Source of the DNA: Bacillus sp. FJAT-14578
GTDB lineage: Bacteria; Bacillota; Bacilli; Bacillales; Bacillaceae_H
DNA length: 64,000 nt
NCBI RefSeq assembly: GCF_000504165.1
Contig: NZ_AYSE01000001.1
Span: 806,001 to 870,000, forward strand
Reading direction: 5' to 3'
A program made the translations under genes and the position numbers. Below the pieces are notes generated by a model. That model searched no databases and was not told the DNA's origin. It worked only from the letters and a program-made list of their open reading frames with translations. Below are positions 27,524 through 36,766 of the stretch, piece by piece. Numbering within the stretch: the first letter of the stretch is position 1; every line of letters starts with the position of its first letter.

Positions 27524-27597
27524 TAGCGGCGGAGGGGATCGAACCCCCGACCTCACGGGTATGAACCGTACGCTCTAGCCAGCTGTGCTACACCGCC
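27524..27597 (-). tRNA. Elongator tRNA-Met (CAU)
   Basis: Seventy-four bases without CCA (TTA follows the discriminator A in the genome). The anticodon loop is TTCATAC. Acceptor GGCGGTG pairs with CGCCGCT including G-T pairs. The D-stem reads GCAC against GAGC, giving an A12/A23 mismatch where the B. subtilis gene has GCTC as I remember it. Confidence 0.92.
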
Positions 27598-27600
27598 ACA

Positions 27601-27675
27601 TGGCTCCACAGGTAGGACTCGAACCTACGACCGATCGGTTAACAGCCGATTGCTCTACCACTGAGCTACTGTGGA
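27601..27675 (-). tRNA. tRNA-Asn (GUU), copy 2
   Basis: Seventy-five bases with encoded CCA. Differs from copy 1 by one base, just 3' of the anticodon stem (plus strand ccgatcgg against ccaatcgg). First tRNA of the operon. Confidence 0.95.
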
Positions 27676-27702
27676 ACGTTAAATAACTTTAACGACATTA
27701 AA

Positions 27703-27731
27703 AATTTATCATGTTTCCCGAAACTTGTCAA
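27703..27731 (-). promoter_or_regulatory. Sigma-A promoter of the tRNA operon
   Basis: Minus-strand TTGACA (27726-27731), 17-base spacer, TAAATT (27703-27708). It reads into Asn-Met-Asn-Ile2-Ser. Confidence 0.85.
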
Positions 27732-27739
27732 ATCCTTTT

Positions 27740-28222
27740 TTAAAATACAACAGCGAGAAAATACACAATCATAATTACTTGAATGAACCCTTTTGTAACG
27801 GCTCCGCTAAAAAAACCGACAAGCGAACCAAACCCGATACGGATGGCTTCTGAAATCGATTTTTTTTGGAAAAGCAGCTCGGCAAGAACAGCCCCAATAA
27901 AAGGCCCTATGATGATTCCGGCAACCGGTATGACAAAAGGACCGACAAGCAATCCAATTGTGCTTCCCCATATCCCAGCTTTTGAACCTCCAAATTTTTT
28001 GACCCCGACCAGATTGGCTAAATAATCTGCTGCAAATAAGGCGATAATTAATACAATTTGAACGGACCAGAACAAGAAACCAAACGGTTCAAAGCTAAAG
28101 AATACACCATATAAAAGAAAGCCGGCTGCAATAAATAATACACTTGGAATAATCGGATAAACAAGCCCAACAAATGCTACGATGAACAAAACTGCAATAA
28201 TGCTCCAATAAATAATCGTCAC
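27740..28222 (-). CDS. yqgC: DUF456 membrane protein YqgC
   Basis: A 160-residue, highly hydrophobic protein with about four to five helices and a glycine-rich motif [18 protein letters not shown] typical of DUF456. Function unknown. GTG at 28222 lies nine bases after GGAGG, better spaced than the GTG at 28228. B. subtilis yqgC, a neighbour of sodA, is of this family. Confidence 0.82.
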   Translation of the reverse strand: MTIIYWSIIAVLFIVAFVGLVYPIIPSVLFIAAGFLLYGVFFSFEPFGFLFWSVQIVLIIALFAADYLANLVGVKKFGGSKAGIWGSTIGLLVGPFVIPVAGIIIGPFIGAVLAELLFQKKSISEAIRIGFGSLVGFFSGAVTKGFIQVIMIVYFLAVVF

Positions 28223-28280
28223 GGACACATACCTCCTTTTACCCTATCCTTCGTTCAATGTTTACATGGAAAATAAAAAT

Positions 28281-28312
28281 AAAGAACGGGGGTTCTAGAA
28301 CCCCCGTTCTTT
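28281..28312. terminator. Perfect palindromic terminator downstream of nptA
   Basis: Sixteen-base-pair self-complementary palindrome aaagaacgggggttct and its complement, with a TTTATTAT flank on the plus side and T-rich sequence on the minus side. It separates nptA from yqgC. Confidence 0.8.
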
Positions 28313-28404
28313 ATTATAATCTTTCTTATAAAAAGAATAAAGTACACCTTCCATCACCCGGGAATAGTCATCCCCACTGATTGTTAGGTCAACGCTTATT
28401 TTGT

Positions 28405-30039
28405 CTAGTGTTTGCCATCACCAATCACTGCTTCCGCAATGTTGACGGCATGGTCACCAATACGCTCAAGGTTACTGATAATGTCTACAAAAACAATTCC
28501 GGCAGAACCTGTACATAACCCTTCATTTATACGCATGATGTGCTGTTTACGAAGAGTACGTTCCATGCTGTCGATTTGTTCTTCTTTACGGACCACTTTT
28601 TCCGCTAACGAACGATCTTTATTTTCAAGGGATATCATAGCTTCTTTAACCGTGGATACGGTCAACTCGCACATTACTCTTAAATCTTCCAATGCATCAT
28701 TCGTCATTTTAACTTTATTGGAAATGTTGTAGTCAACAAGCTCAACGATATTTTCGAAATGATCCCCAATACGTTCAATATCTCGTATCGTGTTCAGCAG
28801 CATGGAGTGTTCTTCACTTTCTGGAACCGACATCGAACTTGAAGCAAGCAATACTAGATAGTCTGTAATCTTGCGGTCCAAATTGTTGATGGCATCTTCA
28901 AACTGGAGTGCGGTTTCAGCATGTTTTGGCTGCTTTGTTTTTAAATATTCTCCCGCTTCTTGAAGCCCGATCACGGCAAACTGGCCCATGCGAAGCACTT
29001 CTTCTTTTGCTTGTCCCAATGCAATGGAAGGAGATTGTTCAATAAAAATCGGATCAAGATGCTTTGGCTTTGTTTCGACAAATGCGTCTTCCCCTGGAAT
29101 CATTTTCGTTACCGCCAATGCTAACAATCCGATTAAAGGAAACTGGATAATCGTATTGGTCGTATTGAAAATCCCATGTGCAAAAGCAATTGTCATCTCT
29201 GGATTTAAGTTCATTGCTCCTTGCAAATATAATATAAATTTGGTGAATAACGGTAAAATGATAAGAAAAATCGTCGTTCCGATTAAGTTGAACATAACAT
29301 GCGTCAAAGCCGCACGTCTTGCCGCAATTGATGCCCCAATGGACGCCAATACGGCTGTAATCGTCGTTCCGATGTTATCGCCAAACAACACTGGCAAGGC
29401 TGCATAAATATCTATTGCTCCTTGTCCAAATAGCTCTTGAAGAATACCAATTGTGGCACTGGAGCTTTGAACGATGACTGTAAACAATGTACCGATGACA
29501 ACACCCAAAATCGGATTGTCACTCATGTTCACCGTTAAGTCGTGAAATGTTTGAAGAGAATGAAGCGGCTTCATGCCGGCTCCCATTAATTCAAGGCCGA
29601 AAAAAAGTGCACCAAAACCAAAGAAAATTTGTCCAAAATTTTGTACACGCTTGTTTTTAAAGAAAAATAGCATAAATGCTCCCACGGCTAATACAGGAAG
29701 AGCATATTCGGAAAGTTTAATCCCGATAATAAATGCCGTTACAGTCGTACCAATATTGGCTCCCATGATGACACCAATTGCCTGCCTTAAAGTCATGAAG
29801 CCTGCACTTACCAATCCGACAGTAATAACGGTCGTTCCTGAACTACTTTGAATAAGGACGGTCACGACAATTCCCGCTAAGACTCCCATAAATGGATTGG
29901 TCGTAAACTTATCTAAAATGTCACGCAGTTTATCTCCTGCCGACTTTTGTAAGCCGTCACCCATGAACTTGATACCAAATAGGAAAATCCCAAGTCCTCC
30001 AATGAATTCAAAAATCATTTTTTGAACATCTAACTCCAC
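28405..30039 (-). CDS. Na/Pi cotransporter family protein with C-terminal PhoU domain
   Basis: Sodium-dependent phosphate transporter of the NptA/SLC34-like family. Two repeated transport modules carry the QSSS-type motifs VLIQSSSGTTVITVGL and VIVQSSSATIGILQ; residues from about 345 form a cytoplasmic PhoU-like bundle (IRDIERIGDHFENIVEL, ISNLERIGDHAVNIAEAV). The start GTG at 30039 (then ELDVQKMIFEFIGG) fits the family and follows AAGAGGGG; longer in-frame starts run into the Pho-box region. Preceded by a Pho-box array, so likely induced on phosphate starvation. Confidence 0.88.
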   Translation of the reverse strand: MELDVQKMIFEFIGGLGIFLFGIKFMGDGLQKSAGDKLRDILDKFTTNPFMGVLAGIVVTVLIQSSSGTTVITVGLVSAGFMTLRQAIGVIMGANIGTTVTAFIIGIKLSEYALPVLAVGAFMLFFFKNKRVQNFGQIFFGFGALFFGLELMGAGMKPLHSLQTFHDLTVNMSDNPILGVVIGTLFTVIVQSSSATIGILQELFGQGAIDIYAALPVLFGDNIGTTITAVLASIGASIAARRAALTHVMFNLIGTTIFLIILPLFTKFILYLQGAMNLNPEMTIAFAHGIFNTTNTIIQFPLIGLLALAVTKMIPGEDAFVETKPKHLDPIFIEQSPSIALGQAKEEVLRMGQFAVIGLQEAGEYLKTKQPKHAETALQFEDAINNLDRKITDYLVLLASSSMSVPESEEHSMLLNTIRDIERIGDHFENIVELVDYNISNKVKMTNDALEDLRVMCELTVSTVKEAMISLENKDRSLAEKVVRKEEQIDSMERTLRKQHIMRINEGLCTGSAGIVFVDIISNLERIGDHAVNIAEAVIGDGKH

Positions 30040-30095
30040 GAAAAGCTCAACCCCTCTTACTTTTTTCGACACATCTCTACAAGGTGCCAACCCAT

Positions 30096-30134
30096 TATTA
30101 ACGAAATATAAATTTTATGTAAAGGTTTTTCTTA
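30096..30134 (-). promoter_or_regulatory. Pho boxes upstream of the Na/Pi cotransporter
   Basis: In sense orientation TTTACA, TTTATA and TTAATA (30118-30123, 30107-30112, 30096-30101) are separated by 5 bases each, with a weak fourth unit TAAGAA (30129-30134). The core shares AAACCTTTACATA and TTCGTTAATA with the pstS promoter. The predicted GTG start lies 57 bases downstream. Confidence 0.75.
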
Positions 30135-30265
30135 TTTTATTTGCAATATATTAATATTGGATTTACATAAATTAAGAATCCGTGTACATCTGAGACATTC
30201 CGAAATGTTCTTGTATTCATTTTAGGGGACCGCTACAATGTATATTGTGTGAAGGAGGTGAGGAA

Positions 30266-31045
30266 GTGAATGTATTTAAACAGTTAACGTTAAGCCTATA
30301 TTCACCTAAGAAGATGTCTTTATTCCGTTTTCAAGGCATTGGAAAAACAATCATGTATGTATTTGTCTTGACATTCATTTCAATTCTTCCAACATCTCTT
30401 TGCCTTGGTTACGGTATCTTAAAAAACGCAGACATCACCCGGGACATGCTCGCAGATAAAATCCCGGCATTCACCATTTCGGACGGAATACTTCAAACGA
30501 ACGAGACTGAACCAATCATTCAATCCGATGAGGGCGTGGTCTTTATTTTTGATCCTTCCGGGAAAATAACAAATAACATGACCAGCGACTACCCATATGC
30601 TGTCAGTTTATTGCAAAATGAGTTTGTGATGACGGTTAACCATGAACCGCACTCCTTTTCCTATTCTTTGTTCCAAGGATTCCATTTATCTAAGAATACT
30701 ATCGTTTCATATTTAGATTCGTTAAACAGCGGACTTATCGTGATTGTACTTTTGATTATTATTGGCTTATATATCTTAGCGGTCGGAAGCAAATTCATTG
30801 GAATTACCCTTTTTGCTTACATAGGAATGGTTTTGAAGCAAATCCTTCATCGAAATATTACCTATAAATCCCTTTGGACACTTGCGGCTTATAGTGGAAC
30901 CTTGACGATCATTTTATTTACCATAACAAAAACCCTTTCTATACAAGTACCAGGACAAATCTTGTGGCATTGGGCCATTACCGGCTTCATTTTCTTTTTA
31001 ACCATCAAACATATTCCTGCCCGTAAAAAACCATCACAACCTTAA
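30266..31045 (+). CDS. yqgB: DUF1189 membrane protein YqgB
   Basis: A 259-residue protein with an N-terminal helix (about residues 28-50), an extracytoplasmic domain to about residue 145, and four further helices. This arrangement and the sequence [19 protein letters not shown] fit the DUF1189 family. Function unknown. The GTG at 30266 lies 8 bases after AAGGAGG; the upstream in-frame start lies inside the non-coding leader. Its last codons (KKPSQP) lie in the terminator palindrome shared with the convergent chemoreceptor gene, which it overlaps by 4 bases. Confidence 0.82.
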   Translation: MNVFKQLTLSLYSPKKMSLFRFQGIGKTIMYVFVLTFISILPTSLCLGYGILKNADITRDMLADKIPAFTISDGILQTNETEPIIQSDEGVVFIFDPSGKITNNMTSDYPYAVSLLQNEFVMTVNHEPHSFSYSLFQGFHLSKNTIVSYLDSLNSGLIVIVLLIIIGLYILAVGSKFIGITLFAYIGMVLKQILHRNITYKSLWTLAAYSGTLTIILFTITKTLSIQVPGQILWHWAITGFIFFLTIKHIPARKKPSQP

Positions 31046-31062
31046 GGCTGTGATGGTTTTTT
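31025..31062. terminator. Bidirectional terminator encoding both protein ends
   Basis: Nineteen-base inverted repeat with one mismatch, centred on CCTTAAGG and flanked by A6/T6. Both convergent genes read AAA AAA CCA TCA CAR CCT TAA across it, so both proteins end in KKPSQP. Confidence 0.9.
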
Positions 31063-32817
31063 GGCAAGAACAATAAATTTACTTGTAATAGACGTTAAGG
31101 AAGCGGCAAGTCCGGTTAACTGCATACCAATTTCATGGGTATTGTTTGTATGTTCTACCTGCTCTTTAGAAGCAGAAAGCATTTGTTCTGCACTTGCCAG
31201 CGTTTCCTGGGACACGGACGTAAAACTTTCAGCTGATTGCTCCATTTTCGGCAACGTCTCAAAAAGTAAATTAAATTCTCCCTTCATTTCTTCAAGTGCT
31301 TCATTTACATTTCCAATTTCTTTCATCAGCCGATCAAACGTTCTTTTCGAATCCAAAGAAATATCCACATTTGATTTACTTTTCTGCAACATCTCGTGAA
31401 ACTCTTTTGAAGCCTTTGATGAAATCTCCTCCATCGATTGAATTAAGTCGGTGATTTCTTCTGTTGCGCCTGTAGACTGATCCGCCAGCTTCCGCACCTC
31501 ACTCGCTACAACCGCAAAGCCTTTCCCTGCCTCACCAGCCCTCGCTGCTTCAATTGCAGCGTTTAAAGCCAATAATTTCGTTTGTTCTGCGAATCCTTGA
31601 ATTAAGCTGACAATTTTAGCAATGGATAAGGAGTGGTCTTTCACCTCATTAATAGTATGGGTCATATCGGTAAACTCTTTTTCGAATCGGTTCATTGATG
31701 TAATCATGCGTGAAATATCTTGCTCGCCTTGATAAGCCTGATGGTTCATTTCTTCTGCTTTTTGTGTAATGAAATCCATATCATGAATAATATGATGAAT
31801 TTTCCCTTTCATATCTTGAAACATATGTATACTGTTTTCTGAACTTGAAGCAGTTTGCTCTGCACCTTGTTTAACCATAAAAATCGATTCTGTAAGTTCC
31901 TTATTAAAGTACAATGCACTTTCAGATGCCGATTTCAGGTCAGCCCCCGTTTCATTTAACGCGGTTGTCGTGTCATTAATTTGTTCAATCATCATTTTCA
32001 TCTGTTCAACCATTTGATTGAAGCTTTTAACAAGCGAAAAAATTTCAGGAATGGATGTTTTAATGTTCATTTGTTCGTTTAAATTGCCTTCCCTTACTTT
32101 CCGCATTACATTTCTCATCGTGATGAGCGGCTTTGTTAAACTTCTGACTAAAATGACGATGACAATGGAGGTTACAATGATACTTAAAACAGAAGCAATA
32201 AGCATAAATGTTCCTAGCTCATTAATCGCCCCTAGATAATCAGCCGTTGGCACTGCCAGCAAATAAACACCCTTTAGTTCCGGTATTTGTTTAAAGGCAA
32301 GGGTATAATCTTCCCCCTTAAATTCAAAATGGAGGGTACCGTGTTCTGTTTGTTGAACCGCTTCCAATACATCTTCAGGAAACATTAACGGACTTCCTTT
32401 ACTAACCGTAAAAGGTTTGACTGTTTTTTGTTGGAGCAAGAAGAAATGGCCGGATAGCCCATCTTGTGTTAACTGGGCGTCCTGGGATTTGACAGTGGAA
32501 TTGAACTTCTTTAAAAATCCTTCTTCATCACCAATAAACGTATACATAAGACTTTGAGCGATTTCATACATCGTGAAAGCTTCGCGCTCAAGCCGATTTT
32601 CGATGATGTTAATGGTCGTATCCCTGGACTTATCATAAGAAACAAAGCTTAAACATCCTACCGATGCTACTAAAACTGTTAAAATACTTAGAAGCAACCT
32701 TGCCCGCAAGCTTAACCGAGATTCCCGTTGAACCCCTCTGCGAACTTTTTGGTTTCGGATTCGTATTTTAAAGAAATCTGCTTTTTCCTTTATCTTAATT
32801 AATGGTTGTAAATTCAT
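31042..32817 (-). CDS. Methyl-accepting chemotaxis protein
   Basis: A 591-residue chemoreceptor. Basic N-terminus, first membrane helix (about residues 46-65), extracellular sensor of about 130 residues, second helix (about 200-222), a HAMP linker ([20 protein letters not shown]), then a coiled-coil signalling domain with the highly conserved hairpin tip [16 protein letters not shown]. It should control CheA according to an unknown ligand. The ATG at 32817 follows GGGAGG by 6 bases. It is a single gene away from other chemotaxis genes. Its end overlaps yqgB by 4 bases. Confidence 0.92.
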   Translation of the reverse strand: MNLQPLIKIKEKADFFKIRIRNQKVRRGVQRESRLSLRARLLLSILTVLVASVGCLSFVSYDKSRDTTINIIENRLEREAFTMYEIAQSLMYTFIGDEEGFLKKFNSTVKSQDAQLTQDGLSGHFFLLQQKTVKPFTVSKGSPLMFPEDVLEAVQQTEHGTLHFEFKGEDYTLAFKQIPELKGVYLLAVPTADYLGAINELGTFMLIASVLSIIVTSIVIVILVRSLTKPLITMRNVMRKVREGNLNEQMNIKTSIPEIFSLVKSFNQMVEQMKMMIEQINDTTTALNETGADLKSASESALYFNKELTESIFMVKQGAEQTASSSENSIHMFQDMKGKIHHIIHDMDFITQKAEEMNHQAYQGEQDISRMITSMNRFEKEFTDMTHTINEVKDHSLSIAKIVSLIQGFAEQTKLLALNAAIEAARAGEAGKGFAVVASEVRKLADQSTGATEEITDLIQSMEEISSKASKEFHEMLQKSKSNVDISLDSKRTFDRLMKEIGNVNEALEEMKGEFNLLFETLPKMEQSAESFTSVSQETLASAEQMLSASKEQVEHTNNTHEIGMQLTGLAASLTSITSKFIVLAKKPSQP

Positions 32818-32933
32818 CGTAATCCTCCCTTTCCCCATACACATCTAAAGTATGACAGAGAATTGTAAAGGACATGTAAAAAAATCCATAATTTTTGGTT
32901 AAAAAGATCTATTTTTGTCTGTTTTTGTCTTTT

Positions 32934-34145
32934 TTATCCCTTATTCGCACTTGGATTCGCAACTTTCAACCTATTACCTCTTATAAACAACCAGCCAAAG
33001 GTTAACAAAGTCAACATAAAACAATAATAAAACATCTCTTCCACATTTCCCATCCATTTACCAAATACGATGGGACCCAAAGCCACTCCAATAAAGCGAA
33101 CAGCACCATATAAAGACACCACAAATCCTCTTTCTTCGTCCGCCACCACTGATGTAATCATCATGTTCGCACATGGCAGCACAAATCCCAGTCCTCCAAA
33201 GCCGATAGTCGTCAAAAACATCAAGGCAGCCAATGTTTGCAGAAAAATCAGCGAAGCGAAAGATAGCATAACCAACATAACTCCTATCGCCAGCAGCTTA
33301 TTCATCAGCTGGCGTTCGTTTTTAATTCTCTTTCCTGTCCAATACGATGTGACGGTCATAGCACCGAGCGGAAAAGCAAAGGCCGTCCCTTTGAAAAAGC
33401 CGTCAATATGATATGTTTCCTCGATTAAAAAGGAAAGATAATATAATGTCCCAAATAGCAAAAAGAGTCCTAGTCCACCTGTAAAAAATAAAGGCAGCAA
33501 CCAAGTTCCTTCTCTTTTCAATACCTTCCACGTTTTTTGGAGATAACCTCCGATAGAAATTGTATCTTGAGCAGCACGGTCTTTCCCCACATAGCGAAGC
33601 ACTCCATATAAAATGAACAAAGCTACAAACGGGTATACATAAAACGCACTGTACCAGGCAAAAAGAGCGGCTGTCGCCCCGATGATCGGTGCGACTACCT
33701 TTCCGGCCCCATTATACACTTCGATAATTCCGAGCACTTTACTTCTTTTTTCTTGCTGAAACAAGTCTCCGGCAAGCGCCATAGCTAACGGGGTCGTGCC
33801 GGCTGCCCCCATTCCTTGTATCACCCTTCCGGCCAGCAACAAATAAAAGCCGCTTCGATCACTGGACACATAGCCGCTTGCTATAGCCATTAAGCTTCCT
33901 GTTATTAATAAAAGCATCGATACGACAATAAACCTCTTTCTTCCATACCAATCTGACAATACTCCGATAAGAGGAATGAAAAGAGCCGCTGGAATAGAAA
34001 AGCTGCTTAACACAAGACCGGTCTGAAACTCCGTCAAATGAAGTTCATTTTGAATGGCGGGCAAAATGGGAATGAGCATGGAATTCCCAAGAACCATAAT
34101 GAATGGCAATAACCCTAACGTGATCACAATATATTTTTCCTTCAT
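32934..34145 (-). CDS. MFS multidrug-type efflux transporter
   Basis: A 403-residue, 12-helix major facilitator. The loop-2 motif GVLSDWYGRKRFIV (motif A) and GRVIQGMGAAGTTPLAMALA (motif C-like) point to the drug:H+ antiporter family. Substrate unknown. AGGAGAAGGG precedes the ATG at 34145; a longer in-frame extension upstream lacks coding character. Divergent from yqfZ. Confidence 0.85.
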   Translation of the reverse strand: MKEKYIVITLGLLPFIMVLGNSMLIPILPAIQNELHLTEFQTGLVLSSFSIPAALFIPLIGVLSDWYGRKRFIVVSMLLLITGSLMAIASGYVSSDRSGFYLLLAGRVIQGMGAAGTTPLAMALAGDLFQQEKRSKVLGIIEVYNGAGKVVAPIIGATAALFAWYSAFYVYPFVALFILYGVLRYVGKDRAAQDTISIGGYLQKTWKVLKREGTWLLPLFFTGGLGLFLLFGTLYYLSFLIEETYHIDGFFKGTAFAFPLGAMTVTSYWTGKRIKNERQLMNKLLAIGVMLVMLSFASLIFLQTLAALMFLTTIGFGGLGFVLPCANMMITSVVADEERGFVVSLYGAVRFIGVALGPIVFGKWMGNVEEMFYYCFMLTLLTFGWLFIRGNRLKVANPSANKG

Positions 34146-34291
34146 GATTCTTCCCTTCTCCTCTTTTTCATATTTCTTATGGACAAGCATACATATTAGT
34201 AAAGTCCTGTTGTTCTTTAATGGATTTTTGCTGTTTCTGAACGCAATTAATAAAGAGCACACAATCATTAATCCACTTTCAGGAGGAAGCG

Positions 34292-34633
34292 ATGAAAAAA
34301 ATAGGTTTTCTCATGGTCATCATCTTTTTAATCTACATTATTCAATATGACATTCGATATGGAACTCTCATTCCCGTCAAAGCGGTCCCGGTGAGTACGC
34401 AAACAACAAAGAGCCCTTCACCCGTCAAGGCCAAAACAACCGCTCCATATATAAGAGTCAAAGTAAAAGCGGGGGATACCGTTTTATCCATTGTCGAACA
34501 GCTGACACAGGATTCTGTTCCAGTGTCAATAGACAAGGTCATAACAGACTTTAAAGCATTGAATAAAGGAATGTCGCCAGAAAATATTCAGATTGGGAAA
34601 GAGTACAAATTTCCCGTTTACAAAAAAACGTAG
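34292..34633 (+). CDS. yqfZ: LysM-like exported or membrane-anchored protein YqfZ
   Basis: A 113-residue protein with an N-terminal signal-anchor (residues 5-18) and a C-terminal LysM-like domain (VKVKAGDTVLSIVEQL ... IQIGKEYKFPVY) that probably binds peptidoglycan. AGGAGG lies 6 bases before the ATG. In B. subtilis yqfZ stands next to ispG (yqfY) with the same domain type, so the name is given by position and domain. Confidence 0.75.
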   Translation: MKKIGFLMVIIFLIYIIQYDIRYGTLIPVKAVPVSTQTTKSPSPVKAKTTAPYIRVKVKAGDTVLSIVEQLTQDSVPVSIDKVITDFKALNKGMSPENIQIGKEYKFPVYKKT

Positions 34634-34659
34634 CCGCCCCAATCAACTCATCTTATCCC

Positions 34660-34689
34660 TTGTCAAAAATTTGCTATCATTGGTACAAT
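34660..34689 (+). promoter_or_regulatory. Probable ispG promoter
   Basis: TTGTCA (34660-34665), 18-base spacer, TACAAT (34684-34689). It gives ispG a leader of about 300 bases that contains the MITE-like element at 34774-34958. Confidence 0.6.
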
Positions 34690-34773
34690 GGGAAAGCATT
34701 CATTTTTTTCTACTAGTTATTTTCTCGTTAAAGCGTTATTCTATTTATGAATAAGCCTTTTCCATATGTGCAT

Positions 34774-34958
34774 GTTCAAAAAGGTGGACAAAAATAGCCG
34801 AGAAGTTCAAGGACCGGAGCGTATGATGGTAATACGTGAGGACCGGAGAATCAGAGTGACGAAGCCCGACTAAGAACCGCCACGTCCTGTGGCGAACGCC
34901 GGATCAGTGCATCCTGTACAAGTAAATTCGACAGCGATTTTTCCCGGACTTTTTGAAC
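34774..34958. repeat. MITE-like element with terminal inverted repeats
   Basis: 185-bp GC-rich element bounded by gttcaaaaaggtgga and tccgggac-type end ...cggactttttgaac. The outer 10 bases are perfect inverted repeats and similarity continues to about 22 (gacaaaaat against gggaaaaat). An internal stem ccgccac/gtggcg and two gaccggag repeats are visible. No open frame and no clear target duplication. It sits between the ispG promoter and its ribosome site. It resembles short repeats seen in other Bacillus genomes (memory, not searched). Confidence 0.7.
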
Positions 34959-35002
34959 ACCCTCTATATGAGTTGGATCTTATTTAAAGGAGAGATTACC
35001 AC

Positions 35003-36106
35003 GTGAGTGAAATCATACATCGTACAAAAACCCGCCCTGTTAAAGTGGGAAATTTAACGATTGGCGGCAATAATGAATTAGTCATCCAAAGCATGACAAC
35101 AACGAAAACGCATGATGTCGAAGCGACCGTTGCAGAAATTAAACGCCTGGAAGAAGCCGGCTGCCAAATCGTGCGGGTAGCTGTACCAGACGAACGCGCT
35201 GCCAACGCCATTGCGGAAATCAAAAAGCGCATCAACATTCCGCTTGTGGCAGACATTCATTTTGACTATAAGCTGGCTTTAAAAGCGATTGAAGGCGGCA
35301 TTGATAAAATCCGTATTAATCCAGGAAATATCGGACGCCGCGAAAAAGTGGAGGCAGTGGTGAACGCAGCGAAAGAACGAGGCATTCCGATTCGCATCGG
35401 AGTCAACGCCGGATCGCTGGAAAAACGCATCTTAGAAAAATACGGCTATCCTACTGCCGATGGTATGGTGGAAAGTGCACTTCATCATATTAAAATTTTA
35501 GAAGACCTGGATTTCCATGATATTATCGTTTCCATGAAAGCATCGGATGTAAACTTGGCTATTGAAGCTTATGAAAAAGCATCAAAAGCATTTGATTATC
35601 CGCTCCATCTTGGTATTACGGAATCGGGTACGCTTTTTGCCGGCACCATCAAAAGCGCAGCCGGACTCGGTGCTATCTTGTCTAAAGGAATTGGTAACAC
35701 ATTGCGCATTTCCTTAAGTGCCGATCCGGTTGAAGAAGTCAAAGTAGCCAGAGAACTGTTAAAAGTATTCGGATTATCTTCAAATGCGGCTACCCTCATT
35801 TCCTGCCCTACTTGCGGGCGTATTGAAATCGACTTGATCAGTATCGCTAATGAAGTGGAAGAATATATCTCGACCATTAAAGCACCTATTAAAGTGGCGG
35901 TGCTTGGTTGTGCAGTAAATGGACCTGGAGAAGCTCGCGAAGCGGATATTGGAATTGCAGGAGCACGCGGTGAAGGTTTATTATTCCGCAAAGGGGAAAT
36001 TGTACGTAAAATCCCGGAAGAAACAATGGTTGAAGAGCTGAAAAAAGAAATCGACAAAATCGCTGAAGAATATTACGCCAAACAAGCGCTTGAGCAACAA
36101 TCATAA
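35003..36106 (+). CDS. ispG: 4-hydroxy-3-methylbut-2-en-1-yl diphosphate synthase (IspG)
   Basis: Reduces MEcPP to HMBPP, the seventh step of the MEP isoprenoid pathway, using a [4Fe-4S] cluster. The TIM-barrel part runs to about residue 255. Cluster Cys residues are in SCPTCGR and [11 protein letters not shown], with the conserved Glu in that last motif. The 367-residue length is normal for the two-domain bacterial form. The start is GTG at 35003 behind AAAGGAG. The next enzyme, IspH, is encoded at 43734 in the same window. Confidence 0.97.
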   Translation: MSEIIHRTKTRPVKVGNLTIGGNNELVIQSMTTTKTHDVEATVAEIKRLEEAGCQIVRVAVPDERAANAIAEIKKRINIPLVADIHFDYKLALKAIEGGIDKIRINPGNIGRREKVEAVVNAAKERGIPIRIGVNAGSLEKRILEKYGYPTADGMVESALHHIKILEDLDFHDIIVSMKASDVNLAIEAYEKASKAFDYPLHLGITESGTLFAGTIKSAAGLGAILSKGIGNTLRISLSADPVEEVKVARELLKVFGLSSNAATLISCPTCGRIEIDLISIANEVEEYISTIKAPIKVAVLGCAVNGPGEAREADIGIAGARGEGLLFRKGEIVRKIPEETMVEELKKEIDKIAEEYYAKQALEQQS

Positions 36107-36114
36107 TTTCATTT

Positions 36115-36158
36115 AATAAAATAGGGGAGCGGGCTTTCGCCCGCTCCCCTATTTTATT
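36115..36158. terminator. Bidirectional terminator between ispG and yqfX
   Basis: Perfect 20-bp stem (36115-36134 with 36139-36158) with a TTTC loop and A/T flanks. Confidence 0.95.
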
Positions 36159-36504
36159 AAAAGAACGGTAAAATAAACGTTCCGATAACAATGGATACAA
36201 TCCCGATTCCGATTGCCCATGCCCCTGTTGAGTATGCTCCTCTTCTGCGTGCGATAAAGCCTAAAATAACCCCAGCAACTCCTAGTAGTACTGGAAGGAA
36301 AAATAGAGACAGAATGGATAGAATTAAGGCTAAACGCCCGTATCCCCTTCCTTCATTCCCTTCTTCCCTCTCAGCTCCCAGGCGATCTCTCTCTGCATAA
36401 TTCCCTCTTGCAGCAACTGGAACAGCTACTTCTGCGGCTGTTTCTTCCATAAAATTCGACTCATATGCTTCCTCATGTTCTTTTTTATGGTAGTCTTTGT
36501 CCAC
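36157..36504 (-). CDS. yqfX: YqfX-like DUF4190 membrane protein
   Basis: A 115-residue protein: a charged N-terminal 55 residues (many Glu, Arg) and two membrane helices (about 57-85 and 93-114) joined by the short loop ARRRGAYS, the DUF4190 pattern. Function unknown. The start is GTG at 36504 after GCGAGGG. Position between yqfW and ispG matches yqfX of B. subtilis. Confidence 0.75.
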   Translation of the reverse strand: MDKDYHKKEHEEAYESNFMEETAAEVAVPVAARGNYAERDRLGAEREEGNEGRGYGRLALILSILSLFFLPVLLGVAGVILGFIARRRGAYSTGAWAIGIGIVSIVIGTFILPFF

Positions 36505-36590
36505 TGCTTATCCCTCGCTTTCTTTATCCTGCTCCAACGAATAACAATATTTTAGCTCAAAGCTAGATCCATTGTTCGTATAGAGCCCGG

Positions 36591-36640
36591 TAAGTTCAAC
36601 TGACACTCGCCGAGGGGCCCCGCCGAGTGAAGTCTTACTT
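36591..36640. other. Long imperfect hairpin between yqfX and yqfW
   Basis: GC-rich inverted repeat: cactcg/cgagtg inner arms around ggggcccc, plus outer aagt/actt pairing. It lies between divergent promoters and has no T run. Could be a regulatory stem or a repeat remnant. Confidence 0.5.
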
Positions 36641-36766
36641 GATAAGGAGCATTTATAGTATCTGAAAAAGCGAAACAATTATAGTTGTTAATGTTTTCTT
36701 TATCAGCCATCCACTATTCTTGTGGTACACTACATATAGCATCATGGTAAGAAGGAGTTGTGAACA

